A stretch of DNA of 64,000 nt, from NCBI RefSeq assembly GCF_950295315.1, contig NC_080175.1:88870161-88934160 (forward strand), in the 5' to 3' direction. Shown here one piece after another: positions 11,228-22,174 of this stretch (positions are counted from its first letter, which is position 1; each line of letters begins with the position of its first letter). A program made the position numbers and the translations under genes. The notes under the pieces are model-generated. The model was not told where the DNA came from and did not search any database. It saw only the letters and a program-made list of their open reading frames with translations. The DNA is from Erinaceus europaeus (Eukaryota; Chordata; Mammalia; Eulipotyphla; Erinaceidae).

Positions 11228-11350
11228 TTTTTTTTTTTTTAGATAGAGAGAATGAGTGCCAGAATGTCACTGTGGGATTTCTGGAAGCTGGAATTGAGCT
11301 CTGCATCTCACATATAAAAGCCCTGAATTTCCCTACTGATTCGCATCCAT
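11228..11350 (-). mobile_element. Degenerate family C-like SINE, antisense
   Basis: A T-run followed by agatagagagaatgagtgcc, a diverged B-box complement (ggaattgagctctgcatctc) and ccctactgattcgcatc. Weak but in the right order. Confidence 0.45.
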
Positions 11351-12625
11351 AGTACCAATACACTTAATTTTAATATAATTTATTAGCAATCTGCAACCGT
11401 ATATCATATATTGAAAAATCATATTTTTCCTCCTTATTTTTCTCATTGATTTTTTTTTCTCTTATTGGTATTTTCCTCCTCTCTATTTTTTTCTCATTTT
11501 TTAAAAAATCCATTTCTCTTTATTTTTTGTTTTGTTTTAATTTTTTTTCCATTTCTCTTTTAACCCACATCATGTCACAAGATTTGAAGTGAGATCTACT
11601 GAAATTTCCTAGGGTATCTAATTAGCAGTAATGTAAAAGATACACTCTTTTAAATATCCCTGTTATTATAAATTCAAATCTTCGTGTCTGTGTAATATAC
11701 AGCTGAGAATATTACCAAATTTTCAAACATTAAATAAAAATAGGGGTGGATATTTCCATGGCAATTTAAGTAGTAAAACCTTTTACAGTAGCTTGGGAAT
11801 ATTTCTAGATTTTGCTTTTGACGCAATAAATTATTTCGTAGGTGCTGATGGAAGATTGTTTTCTTGTACTTGTCTATTATACAAACTTACTATAGAGGAA
11901 AATGATACATCACTTGTCACTTCCAAGTTCTCCTTGTCCAAATGTGAAGTAGAAGAGTGAAGATTTGCCTATGACATTTTGGGCTCTACTATCTTTTACT
12001 CAGCTCTGGAGCTACATAGTAGAATAGACATTTTTCTTCCTTTTCCTCTGGTGCTATATTTCATGAAATATTCATTTCTCCCATCTCCTACCTCTAAATA
12101 ACTCTTTGTAAGAGACATAGAAACAAGGAAGTGACCTTGAGTCTTTTGACTGACTAGTCCTGAACTGTTGACTTACTGCTTTCTACTTGTGGTATGACTA
12201 TCACACTTCTCTACAGACTCCTGCATACAAATTGAGCTGCTGCCTTCAACTCATGCTTCTCTCATACCAATTAGGACCTCCAAGCAGACCTCAGTGAGCA
12301 AACTGTTATTGCAATAGTTTGGGTTCAAATTTCTTCAGAATCAAGTCTCAGTTTTTCAGACTTGTTTAAAAGAAGCATTGAAGTGAGTAGAAACTGTGTT
12401 CTTAAAAATAAAAAGGAAATGCAACAAGCCAAGAAATGTTAAGCTAAGAAATTATCACTATGCGTTACTCTGTATCTAATACTAATTACAAGCATGAGTT
12501 CAAGAATGGCTAATTGTGAAAAAATTCTATACAAGTACTAAAACAAATAAACTCTACATTGTGTATAATACTGGTGAATAAAATTAAATAAATGCAGACT
12601 CCTATTAAGATAATACAAATGTGCA
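11351..12625. other. Unique AT-rich region, 1.3 kb
   Basis: No gene, repeat or structured element recognised. T-rich tracts near 11430-11560. Confidence 0.55.
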
Positions 12626-12720
12626 CATGTCCTTTTTTTTTTTTCCTATCAGAGCACTGCTCAGCTTTGGTTTATAGTTATCGTATAGAATTAGTTTCAG
12701 AAATCTTCTGCTTATTTCTG
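12626..12720 (-). mobile_element. SINE family C fragment, antisense
   Basis: T-run, then cagagcactgctcagctttg and gtttatagttatcg, matching the left part of family C antisense copies. The B-box part is lost. Confidence 0.55.
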
Positions 12721-12784
12721 ACTTTTCTACATAAACGGTGTGATATTATAATTCATAATAAGATATAATACATATATATTTGAA

Positions 12785-12923
12785 TTGAGGCAACGATTGC
12801 TTTAAGAACCAGAGTTTCCAGGCTCAATCCCCTGCACAACCACAATCCATGTTATGGTGCTCTGATCTCTTTCTCATAAAAAATAAAGCTGTTGGTGCCG
12901 GATGGTGGAACATCCTGTTAATG
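12785..12923 (+). mobile_element. SINE fragments, sense (D-like, then start of B)
   Basis: 12785-12890 has a D-like arrangement (aggctcaatcccctgcacaa ... gatctctttctcataaaaaa). 12893-12923 resembles the start of a family B element (ggatggtggaacatcctgtt), cut off where the L1 begins. Confidence 0.5.
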
Positions 12924-13382
12924 CTTTCTTCCCCTCCCTCTCTTTCTTCCTCTGGTAAGCCAATAATGCACATATTATTTCTTTTGAAGTCATCCCATCT
13001 CAGCTGTCGTTTTCAGAATCTCTTAATCTCTTTTTGAGATCTCTTCAGTTTTCTGTTGTTTCTAATTCATCCTCATTTATCTATTCTCCCTCCTCTCTGT
13101 TTTCTGTAGTTCATCTGTTCTGTTACCCTGTACTCGTACTGTTTTAGCTTGTTCAGCTAATTGTGTTCTTAGCTCAGCTATTTCAGCTTTCAGATCTCTA
13201 ATAACCTTGAGATAACTGTTTTCTTACAGAATCTCATTTGTTGTTTCTGCATTTCTGATGACAATTCTTTCAATCTCTTTACTCACTCCTGTGAATATTT
13301 CCTTAAAGAGAGTTTGGATGTTGACCTCATTTTGTAGTTCAATCTTTGGGGGCCTTTTAGCTGAACTCTCATCCTGGTTCAT
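12924..13382 (-). pseudogene. L1 ORF1 N-terminal half, antisense, broken
   Basis: The minus strand reads from an ATG at 13382 (starting MNQDESSAKRPP). A heptad-rich stretch (RDLKAEIAELRTQLAEQ) typical of the ORF1p coiled coil follows. Then, after stops and frame changes, the CIIGLPEEERE motif at the start of the ORF1p RNA-recognition domain. ORF1p is the L1 RNA chaperone. In-frame stops follow NEIL and RENR, so this is a fossil. The C-terminal half and all of ORF2 are absent. Confidence 0.8.
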
Positions 13383-14036
13383 TTCTCCAACATTTCTTCT
13401 TGTTGGTTTAACTCTTCTATATAGTATGTTATGATGTCCCTCTCTCAGTACTTTTCAAATTACTGATCACTCTTGCCTGGATTAATTTATGTCTAAGTAA
13501 GGTACTTAAAGAGTTCACAGTTATGGAAATTAACAGTTGTTTTTAATATTATTTTAATCCCTGAGTTGGGGCACAGAGGCTGTTAAAAGTCTCTTTTGTT
13601 CTATTTCTTCCCTGTAGGCTATGGGAGCCTGAGGGCTTTTAAACTATAAGTATATTTCTTAGCTTAATCACTCACTCATGACCAAGAGGTAAAGTTAGGT
13701 GGGGGAGTATTTGCACAGTGGCTATGCAAAGAGACTCTTGCACCTCAAGGATCCAAATCTCCAGGCATAATTCAGCTTTTCTCCAAGCCAGGCAGCACTG
13801 CTAGGCCCTGTGAGTTTCTAAACAAGTCTGTAGGTTCTGAGGCAATTATTCACCATGTTCTCATCAGGAGAACAATGTGGAAAGGCTCCCACTACAGCCC
13901 CACTGCTAGACCACCAAGGTGTGGATCTTCTCCTGAGTTTACTGTTCAGTTCTCTGTCCCAGATGTCAGCACAACCCCCCCAACCCCCCGACGTTGCATT
14001 TGGTGAGTCTTAGGGGAATCCTCTCCTCCTTTCAGC

Positions 14037-14070
<34 letters not shown>

Positions 14071-14270
14071 TAAAACAGACTGTAGGTGGTGCCTTAACTG
14101 GTAAAGTGCCAGTCTGTTACCAGCCACTTAATCTCTCCTTATGCTACTCCCTGTCCATGAGCCACGTTTGCACTCAGGGTGGTTTGGTGGTTTTCAGAAG
14201 TCATTCTAGTCCTTCCTTGTTGCAGTTCCAGGTGATCTCCTTTTTTATTCCTAGTTGACCCCTCAAATAT
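13383..14270 (-). mobile_element. Antisense L1 5'UTR
   Basis: Lies immediately upstream (minus strand) of the ORF1 ATG and is non-coding. Its layout, with a block such as ctgagttggggcacagaggc antisense to the leader, fits an L1 5'UTR, which in active elements holds the internal promoter. The outer boundary near 14270 is a guess. A T run of about 30 bases (14039-14068) lies inside, perhaps from a SINE remnant. Confidence 0.6.
14039..14068. repeat. Poly-T tract
   Basis: An uninterrupted run of about 30 T. Confidence 0.9.
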
Positions 14271-14559
14271 TTTTATATCTATGGAATATTTAAATATATT
14301 TATTTTGGATGTGCTAATGAAACTTATTTTTATTTTAAAATTAATTGTGCTTTTGTGGATTTAACACAACTCTATCAAGATGTGATTCAAAATCACCACC
14401 CCACTATTAAAAATAGTAACTACTTTTTGAGGGGTTCTAGGTACATGCAGTAAGTAATTTAATATTTTAATCTAATTTTAATAACACAAAACTGTCATAA
14501 ACTTTTGTTTTTCATAAGAATCTGAAAATTATTTAAAGCAGTATTATTTTTAAAATTTT

Positions 14560-14774
14560 CATCTTTTAAAATTTTTATTTATTATTGGATAGTAACAGGA
14601 AAAATGAGAGGGGAGGGGAAGGTAGAAAGGGGAAAGATACAGAGAGACACCTGCAATCTTGCTTCACTGCTAGTGAAGCTTTGCCCCTGCAGGTGGGAAC
14701 CAGGGGCTTGATCCTAGATCCCTGATCACCACTGTAATGTGAGCGCTTAACCAGATGTGCCATTGCCTGGCCCC
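14560..14774 (-). mobile_element. SINE family B, antisense
   Basis: Starts tttttatttattattggata, has the agagacacctgcaatcttgc body and aggtgggaaccaggggcttg with a B-box complement. Ends gccattgcctggcccc. Confidence 0.88.
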
Positions 14775-14984
14775 AGCAGCAGCATTTTTATGTAAAATAA
14801 TAGTATTCTACTCAACTCCACTGGATCTTTAATAGTATTACCCTTCAGACCTTAGACATAGTTACTTTACATTACTGATTTTCAACCTAAGTGTACTCAA
14901 CTAGTGCACATTTTATTTAATATCAGATTCATTCTCAAAGATAGAACACTTGATGGATGCATCATATCATTAAAATAGTGTTAA

Positions 14985-15306
14985 AAGGGGGCCAGGCTAT
15001 AGCGCAGCAGACTAATCACATATGGTGCAAAGCTAAAGGACCAGCAAAAGGATTCAAGTTCAAGTCCCTAGTTCCCCACCTGCAGAGGAGTTGCCTCACA
15101 GGCTGAGTAGCAGGTCTGTAGGTGTCTATTTTTCTCTTCCCCTCTCTGTCTTCCCTTCCTCTCTCCATTTGTCTCTGTCTTATCCAACAACAACAACGGC
15201 AACAATAACAACATCAACAACAAAGGCAACAAAATGGGAAAAATGGCCTGCAGAAGCAGTGAATTAGTAGTGCAGGCACCAAGCTCCAGCAATAACCCTA
15301 GAGGCA
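14985..15306 (+). mobile_element. SINE family A, long-tail type, sense
   Basis: Head ggggccaggctatagcgcag, B box aagttcaagtcc, CT-rich body, caacaacaacggcaac and long tail block (agcaataaccctagaggc). Imperfect TSDs aaatagtgttaaaa and aaattagcgttaaaa lie left of the head and right of the AT repeat. Confidence 0.9.
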
Positions 15307-15321
15307 ATATATATATATATG

Positions 15322-15370
<49 letters not shown>
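15307..15370. repeat. (AT)n microsatellite in SINE tail
   Basis: About 30 AT units, interrupted once by gtatt. It sits between the SINE A tail and its TSD, so it grew from the SINE A-tail. Confidence 0.95.
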
Positions 15371-15373
<3 letters not shown>

Positions 15374-15384
15374 TAGCGTTAAAA

Positions 15385-16936
15385 ATAGCACAATTTATTC
15401 TCCAAAACAAAGTACGTCAAAATGTCAGTGTACTTAACATTTCCCAAGGTGGTTGCTTTAAAAACTGCAGTTTTGAGTGTATGTTTGCTTGAAGACAATG
15501 ATTTTACTACTTTTATATTAATATTTGATAATATTAAAATAATATTTTCACAAGTGTATACAAATGCCCATTATTTAAGTCAATTTAAAAAATATGAATT
15601 CAAAATACATTCTCATATATTCCTCTGTCCTCCAATGAAGATAAAAGAAGTAATTTTTCCAGAAGTAGAGGCTCTAATTAGCAAATCAATGGGTTAATTT
15701 AAAGATATGCAATTTTCAATAATAATGAGACTTAATATTTCTTATGGGAACTGGTTTAAATTGGGCTATTTGGAATTATGAATAGTTGAAATAGATTAAT
15801 TATCTTTCAAATTTTGTATATTAAAATCGAATAAAACACTTTTAAAAGCTCAATTAAAATGATATCTTTGTGTGTGCCATTCTGGTTATAGACCACATTT
15901 TTCCCTTCTTTACCCCCTAAATTCATATTTTAAGCCCTTTAATTGTAAACTATTGAATGTAAGTAGCAGCTTATGTGAGTCTTACCATTACTGCTGAAAA
16001 TATATTAATATTTTTATATACGTCAATATGAATAGATGGAGAATTCTTTAGCAAGGAAATGATTTTTTAGAAGCAGTCTCAAAAATAGATCTAGTCTTTT
16101 TGATTAGATATAATTTTGTTTGCCAGCTATCTTGTGGTCACTTACTTAACTTAAATATTTGTATTAGAGAAAACAATTTAATCCTATTAATATTCAAGCT
16201 AACTTCCTCAGATAAAGTTAAATTGTATGTTTCCAATTTTAATAGTTTATCAGTCCTGAATATTTTGCATACCACCTCAAAGAAATCAACAATAATGTGC
16301 ATTGGCTTCTCATGGTTCCTACTTTTCTGTACCTACCTACAGCTGCAACATGTCAGCTGTACAATTCATACTTGGAAAGCCAGCAAATGGCTGACTTCCA
16401 AAACTTCCTGCCAATGTAAATTAATATGTACCATAAGAGGTACCCCCAAGTGATATAAGAATGCAGTCTCCTGGGTTGTTTTTACTAAAGAAGCTTAAAG
16501 CAAAACTGAATAGCTCTGGCTCCCATACAGCAGACATGAACACACTTGTGCCTTTAGTGTTGTCCCTGATGATATGTACTAATTCAATCTAATTGTTATA
16601 GTTTCTATTTTAAAGGAGAATGCAAAAGGGGGAAGCATTTAATGCCTAGGTATATTTTTGTGTGTCTATAAGCATAAATGTATATAAAGTATCATTATCC
16701 ATGTATGTCTATCTATGAATCAATTTATCATCTATTATTGTCTCTCTATATATATCATCTGTACCCAGCAAACTTTAATGATATATTTAAACTCTTCTAT
16801 GAAGATAATTGCCACATATAACATCCTCACTCTAAGGAAGCATAATTGATACAAATTCTGATTAGTCTCTATTAAGATACACATTTTAAATGTAAGGCTG
16901 TCTTATATATGAAGTTTTCTTCTTATATGACAAATT
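15385..16936. other. Unique AT-rich region, 1.55 kb
   Basis: Two open frames (15422-15697 and 16100-16453) show no recognisable domain, and base composition is like the surroundings. I see no repeat match. Probably intergenic or intronic. Confidence 0.5.
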
Positions 16937-17890
16937 TTTTGAATTTATTTTTTTATTTAAGAAAGGATAAATTAACAAAACCATAGGGTAGGAGGTGTAC
17001 AGCTCCACACAATTCCCACTACCCAATCTCCATATCCCATCCCCTCCCCTGATAGCTTTCCCATTCTCTATCCCTCTGGGTGCATGGACGCAGGGACTCT
17101 GTGGGTTGCACAAAGTGGAAGGTCTGGCTTCTGTAATTGCTTCCCTGCTGAACATGGGCGTTGACTGGTTGGTCCATGCTCCCAGTCTGCCTCTCTCTTT
17201 CCCTAGTAGGGTGGGTCTCTGGGGAAGCGGAGCTCCAGGAAACATTGGTGGGGTCTTCAGTTCTGGGAAGCCTGGTCGACATCCTTATGGCATCTGGAAC
17301 CTGATGGCTGAAAAGAGAGTTCACATACAAAGCCAAACAAATTGTTGAGCAATCATGGACCCAAAGGTTGGAATAGTGGAGAGGAAGTGTTGGGGAGGTA
17401 CTCACTGCAAACTCTAGTGTACTTTTGCTTTCAGGTATATATTTTGCAATAGTTTATGGATACGTGTGAACCTATGCTCTCTCTCACAGAACCTGGTCTA
17501 TATCTAGGTTTTGGGACTTTGTTAGTAAGTGATCCACCTGGGAATGGAATTAGAGTATACTATGAAAGGAAAGGTCTCACCCGAGTAATGAAACTGAAGG
17601 GTTGTCTTTCCACACCTGAAGTCTCTGGACACAATCTGAGCTGAAGCATGTTGAGGTGGCAATCGTTGCATTGCTTAGGTTGTGCCTGGCAGATGCAGTA
17701 TTATTTGATATGGATTGGGAGAGGCATGCAGGAAAGTGGGCCCTATCCTAAGGTTCCAGGATGGGTGAAATATAGGCTCTATAGTGGAGATGTGAGGTTC
17801 CTGCTGTCTTAGGGTTCAAAGAGACAATGGATAGTTAATGTTATCATCACATTATTTGGTAATTGGGTTAACTTTGAAAAGTCCTTTTGT
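16937..17890 (-). mobile_element. Antisense long-type L1 3'UTR (host of nested L1)
   Basis: The complement of the L1 3' terminus is at left (T-rich, then aaaccatagggtaggaggtg). It runs inward to gttaactttgaaaagtcctt. It lacks the ~770-bp central block present at 7075-7840: the join reads gaggtactcactgcaaactc near 17395-17415. Continuity resumes after the nested element at 19927 (tagggtttgctgtat), showing it was one element split by a later insertion. Confidence 0.9.
17876..17890. repeat. TSD, left copy
   Basis: gaaaagtccttttgt, repeated perfectly at 19912-19926. It defines the nested L1 17891-19911. Confidence 0.93.
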
Positions 17891-18522
17891 ATGACCCCAT
17901 CCAAAAATGGGCAGAGGATATGAACAAAACATTCACCTCAGAGGAGATCCAAAAGGCTAACAAACATATGAAAAACTACTCTAGGTCGCTGATTGTCAGA
18001 GAAATGCAAATTAAGACAACACTAAGATACCACCTCACTCCTGTAAGAATGGCATACATCAAAAAGGACAGCAGCAAAAAATGCTGGAGAGGATGTGGGG
18101 ACAGAGGAACCCTTTTACATTGCTGGTGGGAATGTAAATTGGTACAGCCTCTGTGGACAGCAGTCTGGAAAACTCTCAGAAGGCTAGACATGGACCTTCC
18201 ATATGATCCAGTAATTCCTCTCCTGGGCTTATACCCCAAGGACTCCATAACACCCAACCAAAAAGAGGTGTGTACTCCTATGTTCATAGCAGCACAATTC
18301 ATAATAGCTAAAACCTGGAAGCAACCCAGGTGCCCAACAACAGATGAGTGGCTGACAAAGCTGTGGTATATATACACAATGGAATACTACGCAGCTATCA
18401 AAAACAATGAACCCACCTTCTCTGACCCATCTTGGACAGAGCTAGAAGGAATTATGTTAAGTCAACTAAGTCAGAAAGATAAAGATGAGTATGGGATGTT
18501 CCCACTCATCAACAGAAGTTGA
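17891..18522 (+). pseudogene. L1 ORF2 C-terminal fragment, frame open to native stop
   Basis: An uninterrupted frame of about 210 codons ends in the native TGA. Recognisable ORF2p C-terminal features are the cysteine-rich motif [18 protein letters not shown] (C-x3-C-x7-H-x4-C), [23 protein letters not shown] and [13 protein letters not shown]. The endonuclease and reverse transcriptase domains are missing through 5' truncation, so it cannot make a working protein. The open frame suggests a fairly young insertion. Confidence 0.93.
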
Positions 18523-18632
18523 CTAAGAAGATCTGAAAGGGAAACTAAAAGCAGGACCTGATCAAATTGTGAGTAGGGCACCAAAGTAAAAACCCAGTGG
18601 TGAGGGGTAGACATGCAGCTTCCTGGGCCAGT

Positions 18633-18661
18633 GGGGGGTGGGAGTGGGCGGGAGGGATGGG
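18633..18661 (+). other. G-quadruplex-type motif in L1 3'UTR
   Basis: Five G-tracts of three or more separated by short loops (gggggg tggga gtgggc gggaggg atggg), about 110 bp after the ORF2 stop. A C-rich complement occupies the matching place in the antisense L1 (8626-8648). Confidence 0.75.
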
Positions 18662-19911
18662 TCACAGTCCTTTGGTGGTGGGAATGGTGTTTATGTACAC
18701 TCCTAGCAAAATGTAGACATATAAATCAGTAGTTAATTAATATGAGAGGGGGAAAATCAGTTGTATGTCTCAAAGTTTCTCAAAAAACAAACTGAATCCT
18801 TTTAATATATAGGCTGTGTATTTGATATGCGGACTCTCTCAAAAGCTTAGACCAAGTAGATTAGAAGCATCCAATAGCACAGCTATATACAAGATACTGG
18901 ATACTGTACAGCAAACTATAACAAAGGGACTTTTCAAAGTTAACCCAATTAACAAATAATGTGATGATAACATTAACTATCGATTGTCTTTTTGAACCCT
19001 AAGACAGCAGGAACCTCACATCTCCACTATAGAGCCCCTACTTCCTCCAGTCCAGGAACCCTTGGATAGGGCCCACTTTCCCGTATGCGTCTCCCAATCC
19101 AAACCAAATAATATTGCATCCGCCGATCACAACCTAACCAACGCAACGATTGCCACCTCAACATGCTTCATCTCAGACTGTGTCCAGAGACTTCACGTGT
19201 GGAATGACAACCCTTCAGCTTCATTACTCGGGTGAGACCTTTCCTTTTATAGTACACTCTAATTTCATCTCAGGTAGTTCACTTTCTAACAAAGTCCCAT
19301 AACCTAGATATACACCAGTTTCTGTGAGAGAGAGCTTATGTGCACATGTATCCATAAACTACTGCAAAATATATACCTGAAAGCAGAAGTACACTAGAGT
19401 TTGCAGTGAGTACCTCCCTAACACTTCCTCTCCACTACTCCAAGCTTGGGATCCATGATTGCTCAACAAATTGTTTGGCTTCGTATGTTCACTCTCTTTT
19501 CAATCACCCGGTTCCAGATGCCACCAGGATGCTGGCCAGGCTTCCCTGGATTGAACACCCCACCAATGTGTCCTGGAGCTCAGCTTCCCCAGAGACACAC
19601 CTTACTAGGGAAAGAGAGAGGCAGACTGGGAGTATGGACCGACCAGTCAACGCCCATGTTCAGCGGGGAAGCAATTACAGAAGCCAGACCTTCTACCTTC
19701 TGCAACCCTCAATGACCCTGGGTCCATGCTCCCAGAGGGCTAGAGAATGGGAAAGCTTTCATGTGAGGGGGTGGGTTATGGGGATTGGGTGGTGGGAATT
19801 GTGTGGAATTGTACCCCTCCTACGTTATGTTTTTGTTCATTAATCCTTTCTTAAATAAAAAATTAAAAAATATATAAATAAATAATAAAATATGTACTAA
19901 ATTAAAAAAAA

Positions 19912-19926
19912 GAAAAGTCCTTTTGT
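19912..19926. repeat. TSD, right copy
   Basis: gaaaagtccttttgt, identical to 17876-17890. Confidence 0.93.
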
Positions 19927-19955
19927 TAGGGTTTGCTGTATATTAATATGACAAA
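19927..19955 (-). mobile_element. Continuation of the antisense host L1 3'UTR
   Basis: tagggtttgctgtata matches the sequence following the same point in the 6622 copy (ggatttgctgtat near 8344) and the complement of 18910-18925. Homology fades after about 30 bases. Confidence 0.6.
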
Positions 19956-20004
19956 ATATTATATAAATATCCCCATTTGCTGTCATTTCTGAACTTTACC
20001 TTTC

Positions 20005-20165
20005 TTGGTCAACTTTTTGAGACAGACGGAGAAAAAGAAAGATATTAGGAGTGTTGGTATTTCCCTCAATGCAGTGGGGACCAGGTTCAAACCTGGGTTG
20101 TATGCATAGCAAAGCAATTACCTGTCCAAATACATTATCATGCATAGATATCTGGCCCAACACTT
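20005..20165 (-). mobile_element. Degenerate tRNA-derived SINE, antisense
   Basis: Purine-rich gacagacggagaaaaagaaa, then caggttcaaacctgggttg (B-box complement) and ending atatctggccc. Family uncertain. Confidence 0.55.
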
Positions 20166-21580
20166 CTCCAATTGGGTCCTTTCTCACTATTATGCTCTGG
20201 CCCAGAGCCCTGTCCTATCATTTTCCCTCCTTCCTCAGAGTCCTTTGCTTTGGTTAAAACACTACATCTAGTTCACATTTCACAATATGCTTTCTACTTT
20301 GCTTCTTTATATCTTATCTAGTATTAGATTTTTTTTCCTTCTAACTTATCTCACTTAAATACAAAACAAAAATTCTAATTGCTTACATGCATTTTTTAAA
20401 GAACATAATACCATTAATATAGTTAAAATATATCCTGAACTAGAAGAGAATGTTATAGGCTTTTAAAATTTTTTTTCTAGAATCTTCGATATTTGATAAT
20501 TTAGTGAAATAATGACTTTCCTGATTTAAAGACAGATTAAGTAAGTTGTGATATATATAGCATAAAGTAAAATACAAAGACAAATTTATATTAATTTAGC
20601 TGTAAAGATACTTTCTATAATTATTTCAGAATATTTACTTGCTTTTTTTAGAGGTCAACATAACATAAGCATCTAATCTTTCTATTGTGTTACACACTTG
20701 TCAAAGATAGGTGACTACAAAATCATTTAATTGCATCATTATCTCCAAAAACTGTTCTGTCATTACTCTGTTACCAGGACTCCAGAAGCTTCTTGGCTAA
20801 CTAACAATTATCTTTTCTTTCTACTCATGTTCTTAAAATCCATACTCTGCCTAGTCATGTCTCAAGGCTATTACTAGGGTCAGGATGCAGCTGGATAATC
20901 AGTAAAACTGAAAAGGAAGGGTTACATATATGAGCAATATGGCAAAAAGTAATGTGAATAAACATATTTTGTGTAATTGTTTGAGTGGTAAACTAATGAG
21001 TTGTAGTGTTTCAAATATATTATCTAATTAGTTTATAAAAATATATATGCTCTATATTTTTAAGAAAACATATTTCCCAAATTAATACTTCTCTTTAATA
21101 ATGAATTAAAGAAACTGTTACAAAATGAAATATATATATGTATTTGTGTTTATATATGTGTATTTATTGGTGTTCTTATCTCTACATTCATCCTGTATTC
21201 TTGTTATCATTCATATCATCATAAAGAATAAATTGAAATGCAATTATAAGTCTCATGGTTTGTCTTTTATAATGATTAAAATAAGATCAATTAAATTCAC
21301 AAAATGTAGAGGTCAATTTATTGTTTTCAATTTTGTTCATGATTTTAATCAATAATTAGCCCCTAATCAGTTAATCAAATCAATATGATGTACATGCCTT
21401 CCAAGAACAGATCATAATGAAATCTATGCTCACATGATTATTATTATTATTATTTACTTTATATTGCTAGTTGAGTTTTGCATTGGTATATACTCTTGCT
21501 TGCTGATGCCGTCAGGTGCTACTCCTTGTCTACTATTCTGCCTCTCAATTTTACTTTTTAGTTTAGCTGTTGTATTTTTC
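20166..21580. other. Unique AT-rich region, 1.4 kb
   Basis: No gene or repeat recognised. Short AT runs near 20545-20560 and 21035-21060. Confidence 0.55.
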
Positions 21581-21589
21581 CCTCTCCCT

Positions 21590-21700
21590 CTCTTTATTGC
21601 TACCAGGTTGATCACTAGAGCCTGTCATGTGTCCGTAAAATCCACAGCTTCTGGTCACTTTTTTTTTTTTTATTTATTGAGACTGGAAAATTCAGAAAAA
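21590..21700 (-). mobile_element. Degenerate SINE A-like tail, antisense
   Basis: ttgctaccaggttgatcact and atccacagcttctggtcac followed by a T-run mirror the long tail block of family A in antisense. The rest is lost. Confidence 0.45.
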
Positions 21701-21713
21701 AAAAATATATATA

Positions 21714-22174
21714 TGCTGGGCTAGCGTGGGGGTGCTTCTTCCCTGGGAACGTGCTCTCTAGTTTGGAGAGAATTTGATGGGATTCAGCCTGGACTGCTAC
21801 TCACTCAGCAACGTGGGAGACAGATGACTCAGGAACTCGTGGCAGTGTGGTAATGCAAAAGGATCTACTGATCAGAGAGCCAATGCTTTTATAGGATAAA
21901 ACTAGAAGTGGCAAGTCAGAAACGGAAATGGCTAGGAAAGGCGGTAGAGAAAGGCAAAAGCACACTGGGAAGGTGGAAGCTTCCTTAGCAACTGTTGCGA
22001 GGGTTTTAACCATTGGGATTAATGTTATCCTGCAGGCAGGGTGGGTCTCCAGGTAGAAAGAAGATAGATCAATTGGGATGGTTGGGGATCTTTCAGGCAG
22101 AACAATGATTATGTAAATAGGCCATAATATCAGCAATGCAGGATGGAGCAGGGGGCCTGGCTTAATGCCTGACA
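21714..22174 (-). mobile_element. Candidate solo LTR, minus orientation
   Basis: A 461-bp non-repetitive block starting tgctgggctagc and ending gcctgaca, so TG...CA on either strand. The minus strand has a TATAAAAG box (21886-21893 complement), then about 170 bp to the end, as in an R-U5 segment. No poly(A) signal, primer-binding site or internal retroviral sequence was found. The left flank ends atatat and the right flank starts tatacc, so a TSD is possible but unproven. Family unknown. Confidence 0.5.

Larger units (their letters stand above)
17891..19911 (+). mobile_element. 5'-truncated sense L1 with 15-bp TSDs and long 3'UTR
   Basis: Bounded by perfect 15-bp repeats (17876-17890, 19912-19926). 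Contains the end of ORF2 (to 18522) and a 3'UTR of about 1.4 kb that starts with a G-rich block (18633-18661). It ends ccttatgttttt-like sequence, taatcctttcttaaataaaa and an A-rich tail. This copy shows that the distal segment found across the window is L1 3'UTR rather than an independent repeat. The distal half (18922-19860) pairs with 16937-17886. Confidence 0.93.

Noticed and set aside
16100..16453. 117-codon open frame as a possible gene
   Set aside because: No recognisable motif, no coding-like composition, AT-rich background; expected by chance at this length.
16937..19911. DNA transposon with ~0.9-kb terminal inverted repeats
   Set aside because: The inner L1 is bounded by its own 15-bp TSDs and the left arm continues beyond it at 19927, so the inversion comes from nested insertion.
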